64,000 bases of DNA from Alphaproteobacteria bacterium (GCA_021776025.1 JAJFGR010000022.1:62001-126000), one strand, 5' to 3'. Numbered from the stretch's first letter, positions 17,122 to 27,538 are shown. Notes: a model not told the origin generated them from the letters alone. Translations and numbers: made by a program.

Positions 17122-18231
17122 ATGAACGCACCCACACCCAAAGCTTTATTATACCGCCTCGCCGAAGCCGATATGGTTTTTTGGCTGATGCCGCCGCTCA
17201 TTGTGCTGTTAATCGCCGGAACACTAGCCCAGCGTTGGATAGGTCTGTGGCCAGCGATGGATATGTTTTTCGGCAGTTTTATCATCTGGGCCGGACCAAT
17301 CCCTTTACCGGGCGCTTACATCCTACTCGGCATCCTCAGCCTCAACCTAACCCTCAAATTCTTGCTAAAAAGCGATTGGCGGCTGCAAAAATCCGGCATT
17401 GTCCTTTCACATCTCGGCGCACTCATTTTGTTAATAGGCGGGTTAATCACGGCGATAACAGCGCGAGAATCCTACATGCTCATCCCCGAAGGACAGGAAA
17501 CGCCCTATATATATAGCTATACGCAGCGCGATCTGGTTGTTTTTGAAGATCAAAAACCAGTGCTCAAGCTACCATTCAATAATATCAAAAAATGGGATTT
17601 TTCTGCCCTGCCTTTCGAAATATCCCTGCAGCACGTTTGTAAAAATTGTGAAATTCTCAAACGGGTTGAAACGCCCGACTATGATGAAAACATAAACTAT
17701 CAGGCCATGGCACGCTTTATGGCCCTACGGAGCAAGCCTTTAGAAGCCCAGCCGGAAAACGATCTCACAGGTCTGCAGTTTACGATCTCCGGCAGTGATC
17801 AGGACGGGATTTATATTGCGTTCGACGGCATGCCTAAACCTATTGAAATTACGGCCGGCGGAAAAAACTACACGCTTATTTTCGGTAAAACCCAGCGCGC
17901 CCTGCCCTTTTCCATCGCCCTTACGGATTTTGTAAAAGACAGCTATAGCGGCACCGATATGGCCCGTAACTATCATTCGGATATCATCGTTAAAGACGGC
18001 GACCTCGAATGGCCAGTGCGCATCAAAATGAATGAGCCGCTGCGCTATAAGGGATATACATTTTTCCAATCCTCTTTTGAACAGGGCCGCAATTTTGAAA
18101 CCACTATTTTGGCCGTTGTAGAAAACAAGGGGCGCGTGCTGCCTTATATTGGCACATTGATTATTGGTATCGGCTTGCTGCTACATTTATTGCTTACAAT
18201 TTATAACCGCCCGAAAGGAACAAAAACCTGA
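17122..18231 (+). CDS. resB: ResB/Ccs1 cytochrome c biogenesis protein
   Basis: The 369-residue membrane protein has three N-terminal hydrophobic helices, a large periplasmic domain (about residues 120-335) and a final helix (PYIGTLIIGIGLLLHLLLTIY). Near the end LRYKGYTFFQSSF matches the ResB family. ResB and CcsA form the System II haem lyase, which carries haem across the membrane and attaches it to apocytochrome c. The ATG at 17122 is chosen over GTG 17101. Its stop overlaps the ccsA start (TGATG). Confidence 0.85.
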   Translation: MNAPTPKALLYRLAEADMVFWLMPPLIVLLIAGTLAQRWIGLWPAMDMFFGSFIIWAGPIPLPGAYILLGILSLNLTLKFLLKSDWRLQKSGIVLSHLGALILLIGGLITAITARESYMLIPEGQETPYIYSYTQRDLVVFEDQKPVLKLPFNNIKKWDFSALPFEISLQHVCKNCEILKRVETPDYDENINYQAMARFMALRSKPLEAQPENDLTGLQFTISGSDQDGIYIAFDGMPKPIEITAGGKNYTLIFGKTQRALPFSIALTDFVKDSYSGTDMARNYHSDIIVKDGDLEWPVRIKMNEPLRYKGYTFFQSSFEQGRNFETTILAVVENKGRVLPYIGTLIIGIGLLLHLLLTIYNRPKGTKT

Positions 18232-20084
18232 TGCGCTATCTTACGGTTTTATTGACGATCTTCTTAATGATGTACGGCGGTGCAGCGCACGCTGAAAACA
18301 CATTAGATATGCGCAGCTTCAAAAATATACCCATTCAGCATGAAGGGCGCTTAAAACCGCTCGATAGCTTCGCCCGCATTACATTGAAACAACTCTCCGG
18401 CCAAACACATATCAATGAACTCTCGGCCATTGACTGGTTGGCTTTAAGTGTTTTTGATCCGCAAACAGCGGTGCAAATTCCTGTTTTTAAAATTTCAAAC
18501 AAAGCCCTGCAAAAAAAATTAGGTCTGCCAGATGACAAAGAGCTCTTAAGCTTCAACGCTTTAAAACCGGCGCTCGAGCAAACAAGCAGTGATCTCCAAG
18601 GCCTTATCGAAAAACAATCGTCCGCCCTAACGCGGGGCGAACAAGATCTGTTACAGCTCCACGAAAATGCCGCAACATTGACGATGTTGATGCGCAGCTT
18701 TTCGACCATTTTACCGCTCGATATAACACTGCCCAAGCATTATCGGGATAAGCTCGAGGATGAACTCACATTCACCCAGCTCGCCAAAATCGAGCAACAA
18801 TTACAACAGGATTTAAAAATTATCATTGAGCAAAAGGGCCGTGACCCGGCTTCTTACTCGCCTGAAGACCTCAGCATCGCCAAAGCAAGCTTTCATATTC
18901 AGGCCCTCAGATCCGGGGGAGAAAACAACACTCTTCTGCGCATTATCCCTTCAAGCTGGGAAGACAACAAAGGAGAATGGTTCTCACCATGGGCAGTGCT
19001 GTTACAAGGCGAAGGCTCCCCGGCTTCCGCATTTCTACTATCACAATGGGGGGGATTGGCGAAAGCTTACCGCTCGCAAAACCAAGAGCTCTGGCGCTTA
19101 ACATCTGCGGATATATTGAATGAAACAAGCGCGCAAAGCGAAGGTCAGATCAGCGTAAAACTATTTCAACTGGAGCGCATCTACGTCAGCGGGAAACCTT
19201 ATCTATGGGTTTTAGGACTTTATAGCTTAAGCCTTTTTGCTGCGATATTCGCCCTGCTCAAACCCGGTTTTTTAACACTCAAAGCGCCCATCATTTTAAC
19301 CCTCACAGGGATAATGCTGCACGCAGCAGCGCTCGCAGCGCGCAGCTATATTCTGGAGCGCGCTCCTGTTGGAACACTTTACGAATCCATTTTATTTGTA
19401 ACGCTGATCTGCGCCTTTATCGCTGTAATAATAGCGCTGCGTCGGCAAAACCTTGTCCCGCTCATTGCCGGGTTAAGCGCGGCCATAGCGTTACTCTTCG
19501 CCGCTCCCGTCTTTGCACCCCCCGCCGACAGCCTCGAAGTTTTGGTCGCTGTTCTCAATACAAATTTTTGGCTCGCCACCCATGTGCTTTGTATAACCGC
19601 CGGATACGGCGTGTGTATCTTGGCCGGCTGCTTGGCGCATGGCGCGCTTTACATTCGCGGCTTTAAAGACGATAGCGCGGCATGGCTCAAACTGCAGCAA
19701 AGCATCTATCATATTTCTTTGGCCGCACTTTTTCTAACAACTGTAGGAACGGTTTTGGGTGGCATTTGGGCCGACCAATCATGGGGGCGTTTCTGGGGTT
19801 GGGACCCAAAGGAAAACGGCGCTCTACTCATTGTCCTATGGCTGATCTGGGCGCAGCATGGCCGCGCAAGCGCCAAACTTAAACCAGCAGCATTTACAGC
19901 GCTGATCGCCGGGCTCAATATCATTGTTGCCATTTCATGGTTCGGCGTGAATTTGCTCAATGTCGGGCTACATTCATATGGTTTTACCAACGGACTGGCC
20001 GGAAGCCTCCTCACCTTCTGCGGGATCGAAACAATCATTATCACCCGGCTGTATATTGCAGCAAAAAAGCAGGAGGCTAAGTAA
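18231..20084 (+). CDS. ccsA: CcsA-type cytochrome c haem lyase with large periplasmic domain
   Basis: The 617-residue protein has a signal peptide (ending GGAAHA), a periplasmic domain beginning IPIQHEGRLKPLDSFAR, and then eight or so helices with the haem-handling tryptophan-rich motif WGRFWGWDPKENGALL and flanking conserved His residues (LHAAALAAR, THVLCITAG, LHSYGF). The long N-terminal domain with the EGRxKPLDSFAR motif resembles System II proteins of Bacteroidetes and delta/epsilon groups as I recall them, rather than the short plastid type. It is translationally coupled to resB before it and the thioredoxin after it (TAATG). Confidence 0.87.
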   Translation: MRYLTVLLTIFLMMYGGAAHAENTLDMRSFKNIPIQHEGRLKPLDSFARITLKQLSGQTHINELSAIDWLALSVFDPQTAVQIPVFKISNKALQKKLGLPDDKELLSFNALKPALEQTSSDLQGLIEKQSSALTRGEQDLLQLHENAATLTMLMRSFSTILPLDITLPKHYRDKLEDELTFTQLAKIEQQLQQDLKIIIEQKGRDPASYSPEDLSIAKASFHIQALRSGGENNTLLRIIPSSWEDNKGEWFSPWAVLLQGEGSPASAFLLSQWGGLAKAYRSQNQELWRLTSADILNETSAQSEGQISVKLFQLERIYVSGKPYLWVLGLYSLSLFAAIFALLKPGFLTLKAPIILTLTGIMLHAAALAARSYILERAPVGTLYESILFVTLICAFIAVIIALRRQNLVPLIAGLSAAIALLFAAPVFAPPADSLEVLVAVLNTNFWLATHVLCITAGYGVCILAGCLAHGALYIRGFKDDSAAWLKLQQSIYHISLAALFLTTVGTVLGGIWADQSWGRFWGWDPKENGALLIVLWLIWAQHGRASAKLKPAAFTALIAGLNIIVAISWFGVNLLNVGLHSYGFTNGLAGSLLTFCGIETIIITRLYIAAKKQEAK

Positions 20085-20680
20085 TGCGCAGCTCCTCATT
20101 CATTAATTTTGCTGTGCTCATTATCATCGGCGCTGCGGCATATTTCCTCACTCTCTATATGGATACGCGCAAACCGCTCATCATAAAGCAAAGCAAGCCT
20201 GAGATTATTATCCAGCCAGACGCGCCCATCGAGAATTTTAAAACCCGCCAACGCACGCCGGAGTTTTCATTTAAAAATATTGACGGAAAAACATATTCAT
20301 CAAGCGATTTTAAAAACAAAATTATAATTTTAAACTTCTGGGCATCGTGGTGCCCCCCGTGTCTTAAGGAGTTTCCGCATTTTTTAACCGCAGCGAAAGA
20401 ATTTGAAAACGAGATTGTGTTTATCGGCGTTTCCTCTGATTTAAATGAAGAGGCCATAAACAAATATTTAAGCACACTGGGCGATGATGTTAAAAATCCG
20501 AATATCTTTATAACTTTTGATAAAGACCAAAATATAACCAAAAATATCTTTCAAGTTTATGGCCTGCCCGAAACCATTCTCATTGATGAAAAACAGATCA
20601 TGCGTACAAAAATAATTGGTGCGGATTGGGATTACAATGAGCTAAAAAGCAACATCAAAGCGCTTAAACGCCAACCTTAA
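20084..20680 (+). CDS. Membrane-anchored ResA/TlpA thioredoxin
   Basis: The 198-residue protein has an N-terminal anchor (FAVLIIIGAAAYFLTLYM) and a thioredoxin fold with LNFWASWCPPCLKEFP, the WCPPC active site. The later cis-proline region reads YGLPETILID. In System II operons this protein (ResA/CcsX) reduces the CXXCH cysteines of apocytochrome c. It is the third gene of the coupled operon resB-ccsA-resA, and DsbD (45174-47270) could supply its electrons. It is A/T-richer than its neighbours. Confidence 0.85.
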   Translation: MRSSSFINFAVLIIIGAAAYFLTLYMDTRKPLIIKQSKPEIIIQPDAPIENFKTRQRTPEFSFKNIDGKTYSSSDFKNKIIILNFWASWCPPCLKEFPHFLTAAKEFENEIVFIGVSSDLNEEAINKYLSTLGDDVKNPNIFITFDKDQNITKNIFQVYGLPETILIDEKQIMRTKIIGADWDYNELKSNIKALKRQP

Positions 20681-20894
20681 GCCCAACCAACATATGCGCG
20701 TATGCTTAGCTAATCTTGATGAACTTGTATAGAAAGCAAAATGCATATCGACCGCAGATGAATTTCAAACGCGCCTAATTTTAAGTCTTATTTTTTTATA
20801 AGAAATAATGATTCTTGATTCCACACTCTTCGTGTATCATACGTAAGTTTGGTTCTAAAATATTAACATATAAAGTGATAAAAAACCTCATACC
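20681..20894. other. Intergenic region before NAD-GDH
   Basis: This 214-base A/T-rich gap lies between two plus-strand genes. It holds a weak A/T hairpin (20786-20803) and a possible sigma-70 promoter, TTCTTG (20812-20817) and TATCAT (20835-20840) with a 17-base spacer, about 55 bases before the GDH start. The -35 match is poor. No small gene, repeat copy or strong terminator was seen. Confidence 0.4.
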
Positions 20895-23800
20895 ATGTCC
20901 ACTGCACTTATCGAAAACGCTCTCAAGGCCCTCCCCGCTAAAGCCGCTAAAGGCCAAAAAGATCTTCTAAAGGAACTAGCCGAAAGCATGGCCGCAGAAG
21001 ACTGGGAGCATTTTGACCCAGCCCTTCTCGCTGCCGTAACCAACACACACTGGTCGCTTGCACAAAAAAGAGGCGGAGGCGAACCGAAGCTAAAAATTTA
21101 TTGCACAACCAAAAATGGCTCGGGACCACGAAAAACCATTATTGATATCGTCAGTGATGATCTAGCTTTTCTTATCGATTCTGTAGCGGCGGAAGTAAAC
21201 AAACACAATTTTTTAATCGATCTTTTACTACACCCCACTTTATACGCAAAATACGATTCCAAGGGAAAATTACTTGAAACTTCAATGAGCGAAAAGAAGG
21301 GATTCATACGCCAATCGCACATTCATGTGCAGATTAAAGATATCCCGCCGGAAGACGCTTTAAAGTCTTTGGAAAAACAGCTTTATATCGCACTGGAAGA
21401 CGTAGACATCGCCAATAAAGATTGGCGCAAAATGCTTAACCAACTGAAACAGGCGCGGCGCGATTTAGAAAATGCGAAAACACGGCGCCCCCTGAAAGAA
21501 GTGCAGCAATATTGTGCATTCATCGATTATCTGTATGACAACAACTTCACTATGCTCGGCTATAGAGAATACGAATTTATAGAAAAAGACGGTGCCATCA
21601 AAAGCCGTACGATTAAGAATTCTGGTCTTGGCCTGCTCAACAAAAGCGCGCGCCCAGCCTACATCAACGATCACGACGAAGGGCTGCCCCGCAACTTACA
21701 GGAAATGCGGCGTAATTTACCTCCGCTATCAATTTCCAAAACCAACCGTCTGGCCACCGTCCACCGCCGCGTCCCAATGGATGCCATTGCCATTAAAACC
21801 TATGACAAAGATGGCAATGTCAGCGGTGAAAAGCTCTTTATCGGTCTTTTCACCTCAGTAACCTATTCCCGCAGTGTAAGTGATGTTCCTTATCTACGAG
21901 AAAAAGTTATTGAAGTTTTGGAAATGTCAGAGTTTATGCCCGGGTCGCATGACCGCAAGGCCCTGCGCCATATTCTTGAGAAATACCCACGCGACGAGCT
22001 CTTTCAAATCACACCGAAGCAGCTTTTAAAAGTCGCAACAAACATCCTAAAACTTCAAGAGCGACAGCGCATTGCCCTATTCCTGCGCAAAGACCCGTTT
22101 CGCCGCTATGTATCATGTCTTGTTTATATTCCCAGAGATCGTTTTGGTACAGCGCTGCGCAAAGTCATGTGCTCTATTTTAGAAAAAGAACTTAACGGCA
22201 CATGCGAAAATTTTTACACATCCCTCGATGATTCGGTTTTTGCGCGAGTCATGTTCACAATTAACATTCGTCAAGACGACGACCCTAATTTGGATGTGGA
22301 CCGCTTGGAAGGGCTTCTTCAGGAAGCAGGGCAAACTTGGCAGGAACTTCTATCTCAAGCTTTAAGCGAAGCCTATGAGAATGAAGAAAACATTATGCTT
22401 CTCAGCCAAAAGTATGGCGAAGCTTTCCCGGTTGCTTACACGGAACGCTACCGTGCAAAACAATCTGTTTTTGATATTGAAAAAACCGAGCAGGCTTTAA
22501 CAGACAATAAATTACAACTTGACCTTTACCGCCCCGAGAATGTCGACTTAAGGCAACTGCGCCTCAAAGTCTATAACCCCGGAAAACCTCTAAACCTCTC
22601 TGATGTTATGCCGATATTGCAAAACCTAGGTTTACGCGCAATTTCAGAGCTTCCTTTTGAGCTAAAGCCTCAAGACACAGAGCATTCCGTCTGGATTCAC
22701 GATTTCTTGCTTGAAACGCCGGAAATGGAAGATGTAATTGCCATTGGTGATGTTAAGAAAAATTTTGAACGCGGCTTTTCAAAAATTTGGACAAGAGACA
22801 TGGAGAGTGACGGACTAAACCGTCTTATTCTTTCGGCAAACATAAACTGGCATGAAATAACAATTCTGCGCACTTACGTGCGTTATATGAAACAGATCCG
22901 CTCCCCATTCAGCCGCCCTTACACAGAAAAAGCCCTCACAGAAAATCCTAAAATCAGCCGGATGCTTGTGGATTTATTCAAAAGCTATCACGACCCGGCT
23001 CATGGAAAACGTTCTGACAAGCTGGTTGCCGAGTGCACAAAAAACATCGCAAACGCACTTAATAAAGTGGAATCACTTGATCAAGACCGTATTCTTAGAA
23101 CAATCACATCTCTTATCGAAGCAACACTGCGCACCAATTATTTCCAGCATCTGGAAGACGGCACGGCCAAACCATATCTTTCAATCAAACTCGACAGCGC
23201 TTTAGTTCCTGATATGCCCGAACCCCGGCCCTATCGTGAAGTTTTTGTTTATTCACCCAGAGTAGAGGCCATTCACTTGCGCGGTGACAAAATTGCCCGC
23301 GGCGGTCTGCGTTGGTCTGATCGCCATGAAGATTTTCGCACAGAAGTTTTGGGCCTGATGAAAGCCCAGATGGTCAAGAACGCTGTGATCGTACCTATGG
23401 GCTCCAAAGGCGGTTTTGTCGTCAAAACTCCCACGCACAGCCGTGAAGAATTCATGGAAGAAGGCATTGAATGTTACAAAATGCTGATCCGCGGTCTTCT
23501 CGACCTAACCGACAACCGCAAAGGCACTAAAGTCATTCCACCAAAAGGCATTGTTCGCCGCGACGGCGATGATCCTTACCTTGTTGTTGCCGCCGATAAA
23601 GGCACAGCCAGCTTTTCCGATATCGCCAACGGCATCGCCCGCGATTATGGGTTCTGGCTAGATGACGCCTTTGCTTCAGGCGGTAGTGCCGGCTACGACC
23701 ATAAAAAAATGGGTATCACCGCGCGCGGCGCATGGGAATCCGTGAAACTTCTCTTCCGCCAGCTTAACCACGACACACAAACGCAGGCCTTTGATGTTGT

Positions 23801-25694
23801 TGGCGTTGGCGATATGGGCGGCGATGTTTTCGGCAATGGTATGCTACTCTCAAAACAGATCCAGCTCATCGGCGCCTTTAACCATCTTCATATTTTCTGC
23901 GATCCAGAGCCAGATGCAGCAACCTCATGGAAAGAGCGCAAACGGCTATTCGACGGCGTAAAAGGCTGGGGCGAGTACGATAAAAAACTGCTCTCCAAAG
24001 GCGGGCGTATCTATGACCGCAACGAAAAAACGCTAACGCTAACTCCTGAAATTCAAAAACGCTTTGATCTCGATAAAGACAAGGTCACGCCGAATGAATT
24101 GCTGCGCGCCATTTTAAAAGCCCGAACCGATCTTCTCTGGTTTGGCGGCATTGGCACTTATATTAAATCTTCCAGCGAAACTCATGCCGATGTCGGTGAT
24201 AAAGCCAGCGATTCCATCCGCATCGACGCGACGGACATCCGCACCAAAGTAATCGGCGAAGGCGCCAATCTCGGCGTCACACAGCTTGGTCGTATAGAGT
24301 TCTCCGAACATGGCGGCATGCTGAACACAGACTTCGTGGACAATTCCGGCGGCGTAAACTCTTCCGACCTTGAAGTTAACATCAAAATCTTAATGACCGA
24401 TATCATGAGTGGCAAAGACCACACGATGGATATAAAAGCGCGGAATAAATTGCTAGAAAAAATGACAAGCGAAGTTGCCAACCTCGTTCTTCGTAGTAAT
24501 TATCAACAAGCTCAAGCTATTAGCCTGGCTGAACTACAGGCTAAAGAAAACTTACAGATCCAAGACGATTTCATGAAGGATCTGGAGCGTGAACAAGGAT
24601 TAAACCGCAAACTCGAAGGCTTGCCGGACGAAGAAAAAATTGAACAACGCCTGCGCGTTGGTAAAGGCTTAACGCGCCCTGAGCTCGCTGTCCTCGTATC
24701 CTACGCAAAAATTGCTTTTACCAAAGATCTTTTGGCCTCCGATATTCCCGAAAGCCCGGACATGGAAGATTGGATGCTCAATTACTTCCCTAAAGATCTA
24801 CAAAAGCAGTATGTGAAAGAGATTAAGCGCCACCGCTTGGGACGTGAAATTGTTGCAACATCGATGGCCAATTCATTGGTCAACCGTATGGGCCCGACCT
24901 TCTTGAAAGCTAAAATGAATAAAACCGGCGCCAACGCCGCACAAATTGCCAAAGCTTACATCATCGTCCGCGATGCCTATAATTTGCGTACACTTTGGGA
25001 TCAGATTGAAGCGCTGGATAATAAAGTCCCCGCAGAAGTTCAGCTTAAAGCTATGCGTGAGATTGCCCTTCTATCTGAACATGCAATTACCTGGTTCTTA
25101 ACCCGTCTAGGGCATGATCTAGATATAGGCCGAGAGATTGAAAATTTCGGAAACGGCATTGATAAATTAAGCAGTAATTTGGGCAAGCTCCTAACCAGCG
25201 ACCAGAAAGACAGCGTCAATATGCGCACAATTTCCGGCGAGCGTGACGGCTTGCCGAAAAAACTGGCGGAGCAAATCGCCCTGATGCCTGTTTTGTCTTC
25301 GGCTTGCGACATTATCCGAATTTCTCTGGAACAAAACACCGATCTTCTCGACACAGCGCGAACCTATTTTGAAGTTGGCGAAGAATTTCATATGGACTGG
25401 CTCCGCCAGCAGGCACGTTATCTTCCATCCGATGATCAATGGCAGGCCGAAGCCACACATGGCCTCGTTGATCAGCTTTATGGCTGTCAGGCTGCTGTCA
25501 CCGTGCGCATCCTCACCGACACAAAAGGAAAAGCCGCAAAAGATAAAACATTAGGTGAAACATGGATGAACAAACATAGCCATCAGGTCGAACAGCTTAT
25601 GCCACTTTTCGTCGATCTGCGCCACGCCGGTACAATTGAATTACCAATGTTAATTATCGCTGAACAGCGCCTACGGAATTTAGCCGGCAGCTAA
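20895..25694 (+). CDS. Large NAD-specific glutamate dehydrogenase
   Basis: The 1,599-residue protein belongs to the ~180-kDa bacterial NAD-GDH family, which deaminates glutamate to 2-oxoglutarate. The long N-terminal regulatory part contains ACT-like segments. The catalytic core is around residues 780-1150 (IARGGLRWSDR with the substrate-binding region; KAQMVKNAVIVPMGSKGGF with catalytic Lys; GVGDMGGDVFGNGML for NAD). A long helical C-terminal region follows. The enzyme feeds amino-acid carbon into the TCA cycle and pairs logically with PutA (57418-60522). It ends exactly where the convergent ubiA gene ends, with no gap. Confidence 0.95.
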   Translation: MSTALIENALKALPAKAAKGQKDLLKELAESMAAEDWEHFDPALLAAVTNTHWSLAQKRGGGEPKLKIYCTTKNGSGPRKTIIDIVSDDLAFLIDSVAAEVNKHNFLIDLLLHPTLYAKYDSKGKLLETSMSEKKGFIRQSHIHVQIKDIPPEDALKSLEKQLYIALEDVDIANKDWRKMLNQLKQARRDLENAKTRRPLKEVQQYCAFIDYLYDNNFTMLGYREYEFIEKDGAIKSRTIKNSGLGLLNKSARPAYINDHDEGLPRNLQEMRRNLPPLSISKTNRLATVHRRVPMDAIAIKTYDKDGNVSGEKLFIGLFTSVTYSRSVSDVPYLREKVIEVLEMSEFMPGSHDRKALRHILEKYPRDELFQITPKQLLKVATNILKLQERQRIALFLRKDPFRRYVSCLVYIPRDRFGTALRKVMCSILEKELNGTCENFYTSLDDSVFARVMFTINIRQDDDPNLDVDRLEGLLQEAGQTWQELLSQALSEAYENEENIMLLSQKYGEAFPVAYTERYRAKQSVFDIEKTEQALTDNKLQLDLYRPENVDLRQLRLKVYNPGKPLNLSDVMPILQNLGLRAISELPFELKPQDTEHSVWIHDFLLETPEMEDVIAIGDVKKNFERGFSKIWTRDMESDGLNRLILSANINWHEITILRTYVRYMKQIRSPFSRPYTEKALTENPKISRMLVDLFKSYHDPAHGKRSDKLVAECTKNIANALNKVESLDQDRILRTITSLIEATLRTNYFQHLEDGTAKPYLSIKLDSALVPDMPEPRPYREVFVYSPRVEAIHLRGDKIARGGLRWSDRHEDFRTEVLGLMKAQMVKNAVIVPMGSKGGFVVKTPTHSREEFMEEGIECYKMLIRGLLDLTDNRKGTKVIPPKGIVRRDGDDPYLVVAADKGTASFSDIANGIARDYGFWLDDAFASGGSAGYDHKKMGITARGAWESVKLLFRQLNHDTQTQAFDVVGVGDMGGDVFGNGMLLSKQIQLIGAFNHLHIFCDPEPDAATSWKERKRLFDGVKGWGEYDKKLLSKGGRIYDRNEKTLTLTPEIQKRFDLDKDKVTPNELLRAILKARTDLLWFGGIGTYIKSSSETHADVGDKASDSIRIDATDIRTKVIGEGANLGVTQLGRIEFSEHGGMLNTDFVDNSGGVNSSDLEVNIKILMTDIMSGKDHTMDIKARNKLLEKMTSEVANLVLRSNYQQAQAISLAELQAKENLQIQDDFMKDLEREQGLNRKLEGLPDEEKIEQRLRVGKGLTRPELAVLVSYAKIAFTKDLLASDIPESPDMEDWMLNYFPKDLQKQYVKEIKRHRLGREIVATSMANSLVNRMGPTFLKAKMNKTGANAAQIAKAYIIVRDAYNLRTLWDQIEALDNKVPAEVQLKAMREIALLSEHAITWFLTRLGHDLDIGREIENFGNGIDKLSSNLGKLLTSDQKDSVNMRTISGERDGLPKKLAEQIALMPVLSSACDIIRISLEQNTDLLDTARTYFEVGEEFHMDWLRQQARYLPSDDQWQAEATHGLVDQLYGCQAAVTVRILTDTKGKAAKDKTLGETWMNKHSHQVEQLMPLFVDLRHAGTIELPMLIIAEQRLRNLAGS

Positions 25695-26600
25695 TCAAAA
25701 ACCACTAACCAAAATGACCCCTAAGATAAGAAAACCCAAATCGCGGTTGGACTTAAACACAGCCAATGAACTGACCGGGTCATCCATATCCCATTGACCT
25801 ATTTGCCAAAAAAAATGTGCCGCAACCAAAGCCAGGCCCGGAAGCGCCAAAAGATTAACGTCCGACAGAGCAAAAGCCAAAGCCAGCGACACAAGCATCG
25901 CGCTATAAAACCCGCTCACCCATTTTTTACTGTCTTCGCCGAATTTAAGCGCCGTTGATTTCACCCCAATCAGCGCATCATCTTCCTTGTCCTGATGTGC
26001 ATATATTGTGTCATAGCCCAGCGTCCAAAAACATGCCGCAATATAAAGCAAAAATGCCTGCAGGCTCATCGAATTCATAACAGCAGCCCACCCCATCAAC
26101 GCGCCAAAATTAAAAGTAAGGCCCAAAACTCCTTGCGGCCAGAATGTAATGCGTTTCATAAACGGGTAAATCACAATGAGCGGTATCGTAAGAAGTCCGA
26201 GCAAGATCGTCGTACCATTCATCAAAATCAAAATACAAAAACCGATTGAAAGTAAAATTCCGAGAAACACCAGCGCTTGAGAAACGGAAATGTCGCCCGA
26301 AGCCAAAGGACGTACAGACGTACGCTCAACCTGAGAGTCCAGATTGCGATCCCAAAGATCATTGATCACACAGCCCGCAGCCCGCATAACAACTGCACCT
26401 ACAGCAAAAAATACAAGTAATGCAACAACCTTAAAGCTCACCCCCGCGAGCTGCGATGATGCAAGAATAATCGACCAGCACGCTGGCAACAACAACAGCC
26501 ATACACCAATAGGCCGATCCAGCCGCGCGAGATAAATATAAGAATGCCATTTTTCAGGAACCCTCTGGATCCAGTTCCATTTTTGTAAATCTGTGAACAT
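25695..26600 (-). CDS. ubiA: 4-hydroxybenzoate polyprenyltransferase UbiA
   Basis: The start at 26600 gives MFTDLQKWNWIQRVPEKWHSYIYLARLDRPIG, the standard UbiA beginning; an upstream in-frame ATG at 26702 would overlap rsmE and is rejected. The first Asp-rich motif is NDLWDRNLDSQVERT, and the second is YDTIYAHQDKEDD. About eight membrane helices follow the usual pattern. It prenylates 4-hydroxybenzoate in ubiquinone synthesis. It is divergent from rsmE (91-base gap) and abuts GDH with zero gap. Confidence 0.95.
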   Translation of the reverse strand: MFTDLQKWNWIQRVPEKWHSYIYLARLDRPIGVWLLLLPACWSIILASSQLAGVSFKVVALLVFFAVGAVVMRAAGCVINDLWDRNLDSQVERTSVRPLASGDISVSQALVFLGILLSIGFCILILMNGTTILLGLLTIPLIVIYPFMKRITFWPQGVLGLTFNFGALMGWAAVMNSMSLQAFLLYIAACFWTLGYDTIYAHQDKEDDALIGVKSTALKFGEDSKKWVSGFYSAMLVSLALAFALSDVNLLALPGLALVAAHFFWQIGQWDMDDPVSSLAVFKSNRDLGFLILGVILVSGF

Positions 26601-26691
26601 ACAAGCAATGATGCCCAAGCTAGGCGCAAGGTACAATCTCAAAAAACAAAAAACACTGTAATCCTCCTGCCGCCTATGCTTTAAAAACATC

Positions 26692-27414
26692 ATGAAAGAC
26701 ATTCATAAAACCCCGCGGCTTTATATTGAGCAGGATTTAAATCCTCAAGCCCCCGTGACTTTAACTGGTGGGCAAGCCCATTATCTGAAATCAGTCTTGC
26801 GCAGCCAAACTGGCACACAAACCAGGCTATTCAATGGTCGCGATGGCGAATGGCTGGGCGTTATTGAAACCTTGGGCAAAAAGGCCGGAACGTTGACCTT
26901 GGAAAAACAGCTCATAGGGCAGCCAGCAGCCCCCGCGCCGCTTCATCTTTTATTCGCGCCCATAAAAAAGAATCGTATGGATTTCCTGATTGAAAAAGCT
27001 GTCGAACTAGGGGTCAGCAACCTCCACCCTGTTATCACAGCGCATACAGACGTACGAACATTAAAGATGCAGCGCATAGAAGCTCAAATTATTGAGTCCG
27101 CGGAACAATGCGAGCGGCTTGATCTACCAAAACTCCACAAGCCAGAATCTCTGGATAAAAAAATCGCAAGCTGGGATAGCCGGGTGAAGCTCCTATGGGC
27201 CGCCGAGAGACTAGACCAGGCAACAAAATTAGCTGAAACCAGCGCCCCTCAAGCCTTTATAATCGGCCCGGAAGGCGGATTTAATGAAAAAGAATGTGCT
27301 CTTTTGCAAAGCTGCGCCTTTATAGAACCCATATCACTGGGAACGCAGATTCTGCGCGCCGAAACTGCCTGTCTTTATTGCCTGTCACATGCACGATTAT
27401 GCACTGAAAATTAA
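26692..27414 (+). CDS. rsmE: 16S rRNA m3U1498 methyltransferase RsmE
   Basis: The 240-residue protein has an N-terminal PUA-like domain (QAHYLKSVLR) and a C-terminal SPOUT knot with AFIIGPEGGFNEKE and LGTQILRAETA, the diagnostic RsmE motifs. It methylates U1498 of 16S rRNA. It is divergent from ubiA and precedes the cytochrome oxidase locus by 124 bases. Confidence 0.95.
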   Translation: MKDIHKTPRLYIEQDLNPQAPVTLTGGQAHYLKSVLRSQTGTQTRLFNGRDGEWLGVIETLGKKAGTLTLEKQLIGQPAAPAPLHLLFAPIKKNRMDFLIEKAVELGVSNLHPVITAHTDVRTLKMQRIEAQIIESAEQCERLDLPKLHKPESLDKKIASWDSRVKLLWAAERLDQATKLAETSAPQAFIIGPEGGFNEKECALLQSCAFIEPISLGTQILRAETACLYCLSHARLCTEN

Positions 27415-27444
27415 AAATAAAGCGTGGGAAACAAAAATTACCCC

Positions 27445-27473
27445 TTGCGCTGGAAAGAATATATTTTTATGTG
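27445..27473 (+). promoter_or_regulatory. Candidate promoter of the coxB operon
   Basis: TTGCGC (27445-27450) and TATGTG (27468-27473) are separated by 17 bases, about 65 bases before the coxB ATG. The -35 is identical to that of the SRP RNA promoter in this window, which supports it. The -10 is weak (TAtgtg). This is a pattern match only. Confidence 0.4.
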
Positions 27474-27538
27474 TGAAGCAGTTTTATTTTAAGGCATAGT
27501 GTTATAGGTTTAGCTCCAACAATAACAACGAAAAAACC

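Noticed and set aside
20786-20803. TCTTAT/ATAAGA hairpin as a terminator after the ResA-like gene
   Set aside because: Only six A/T pairs and no GC clamp; too weak to call.
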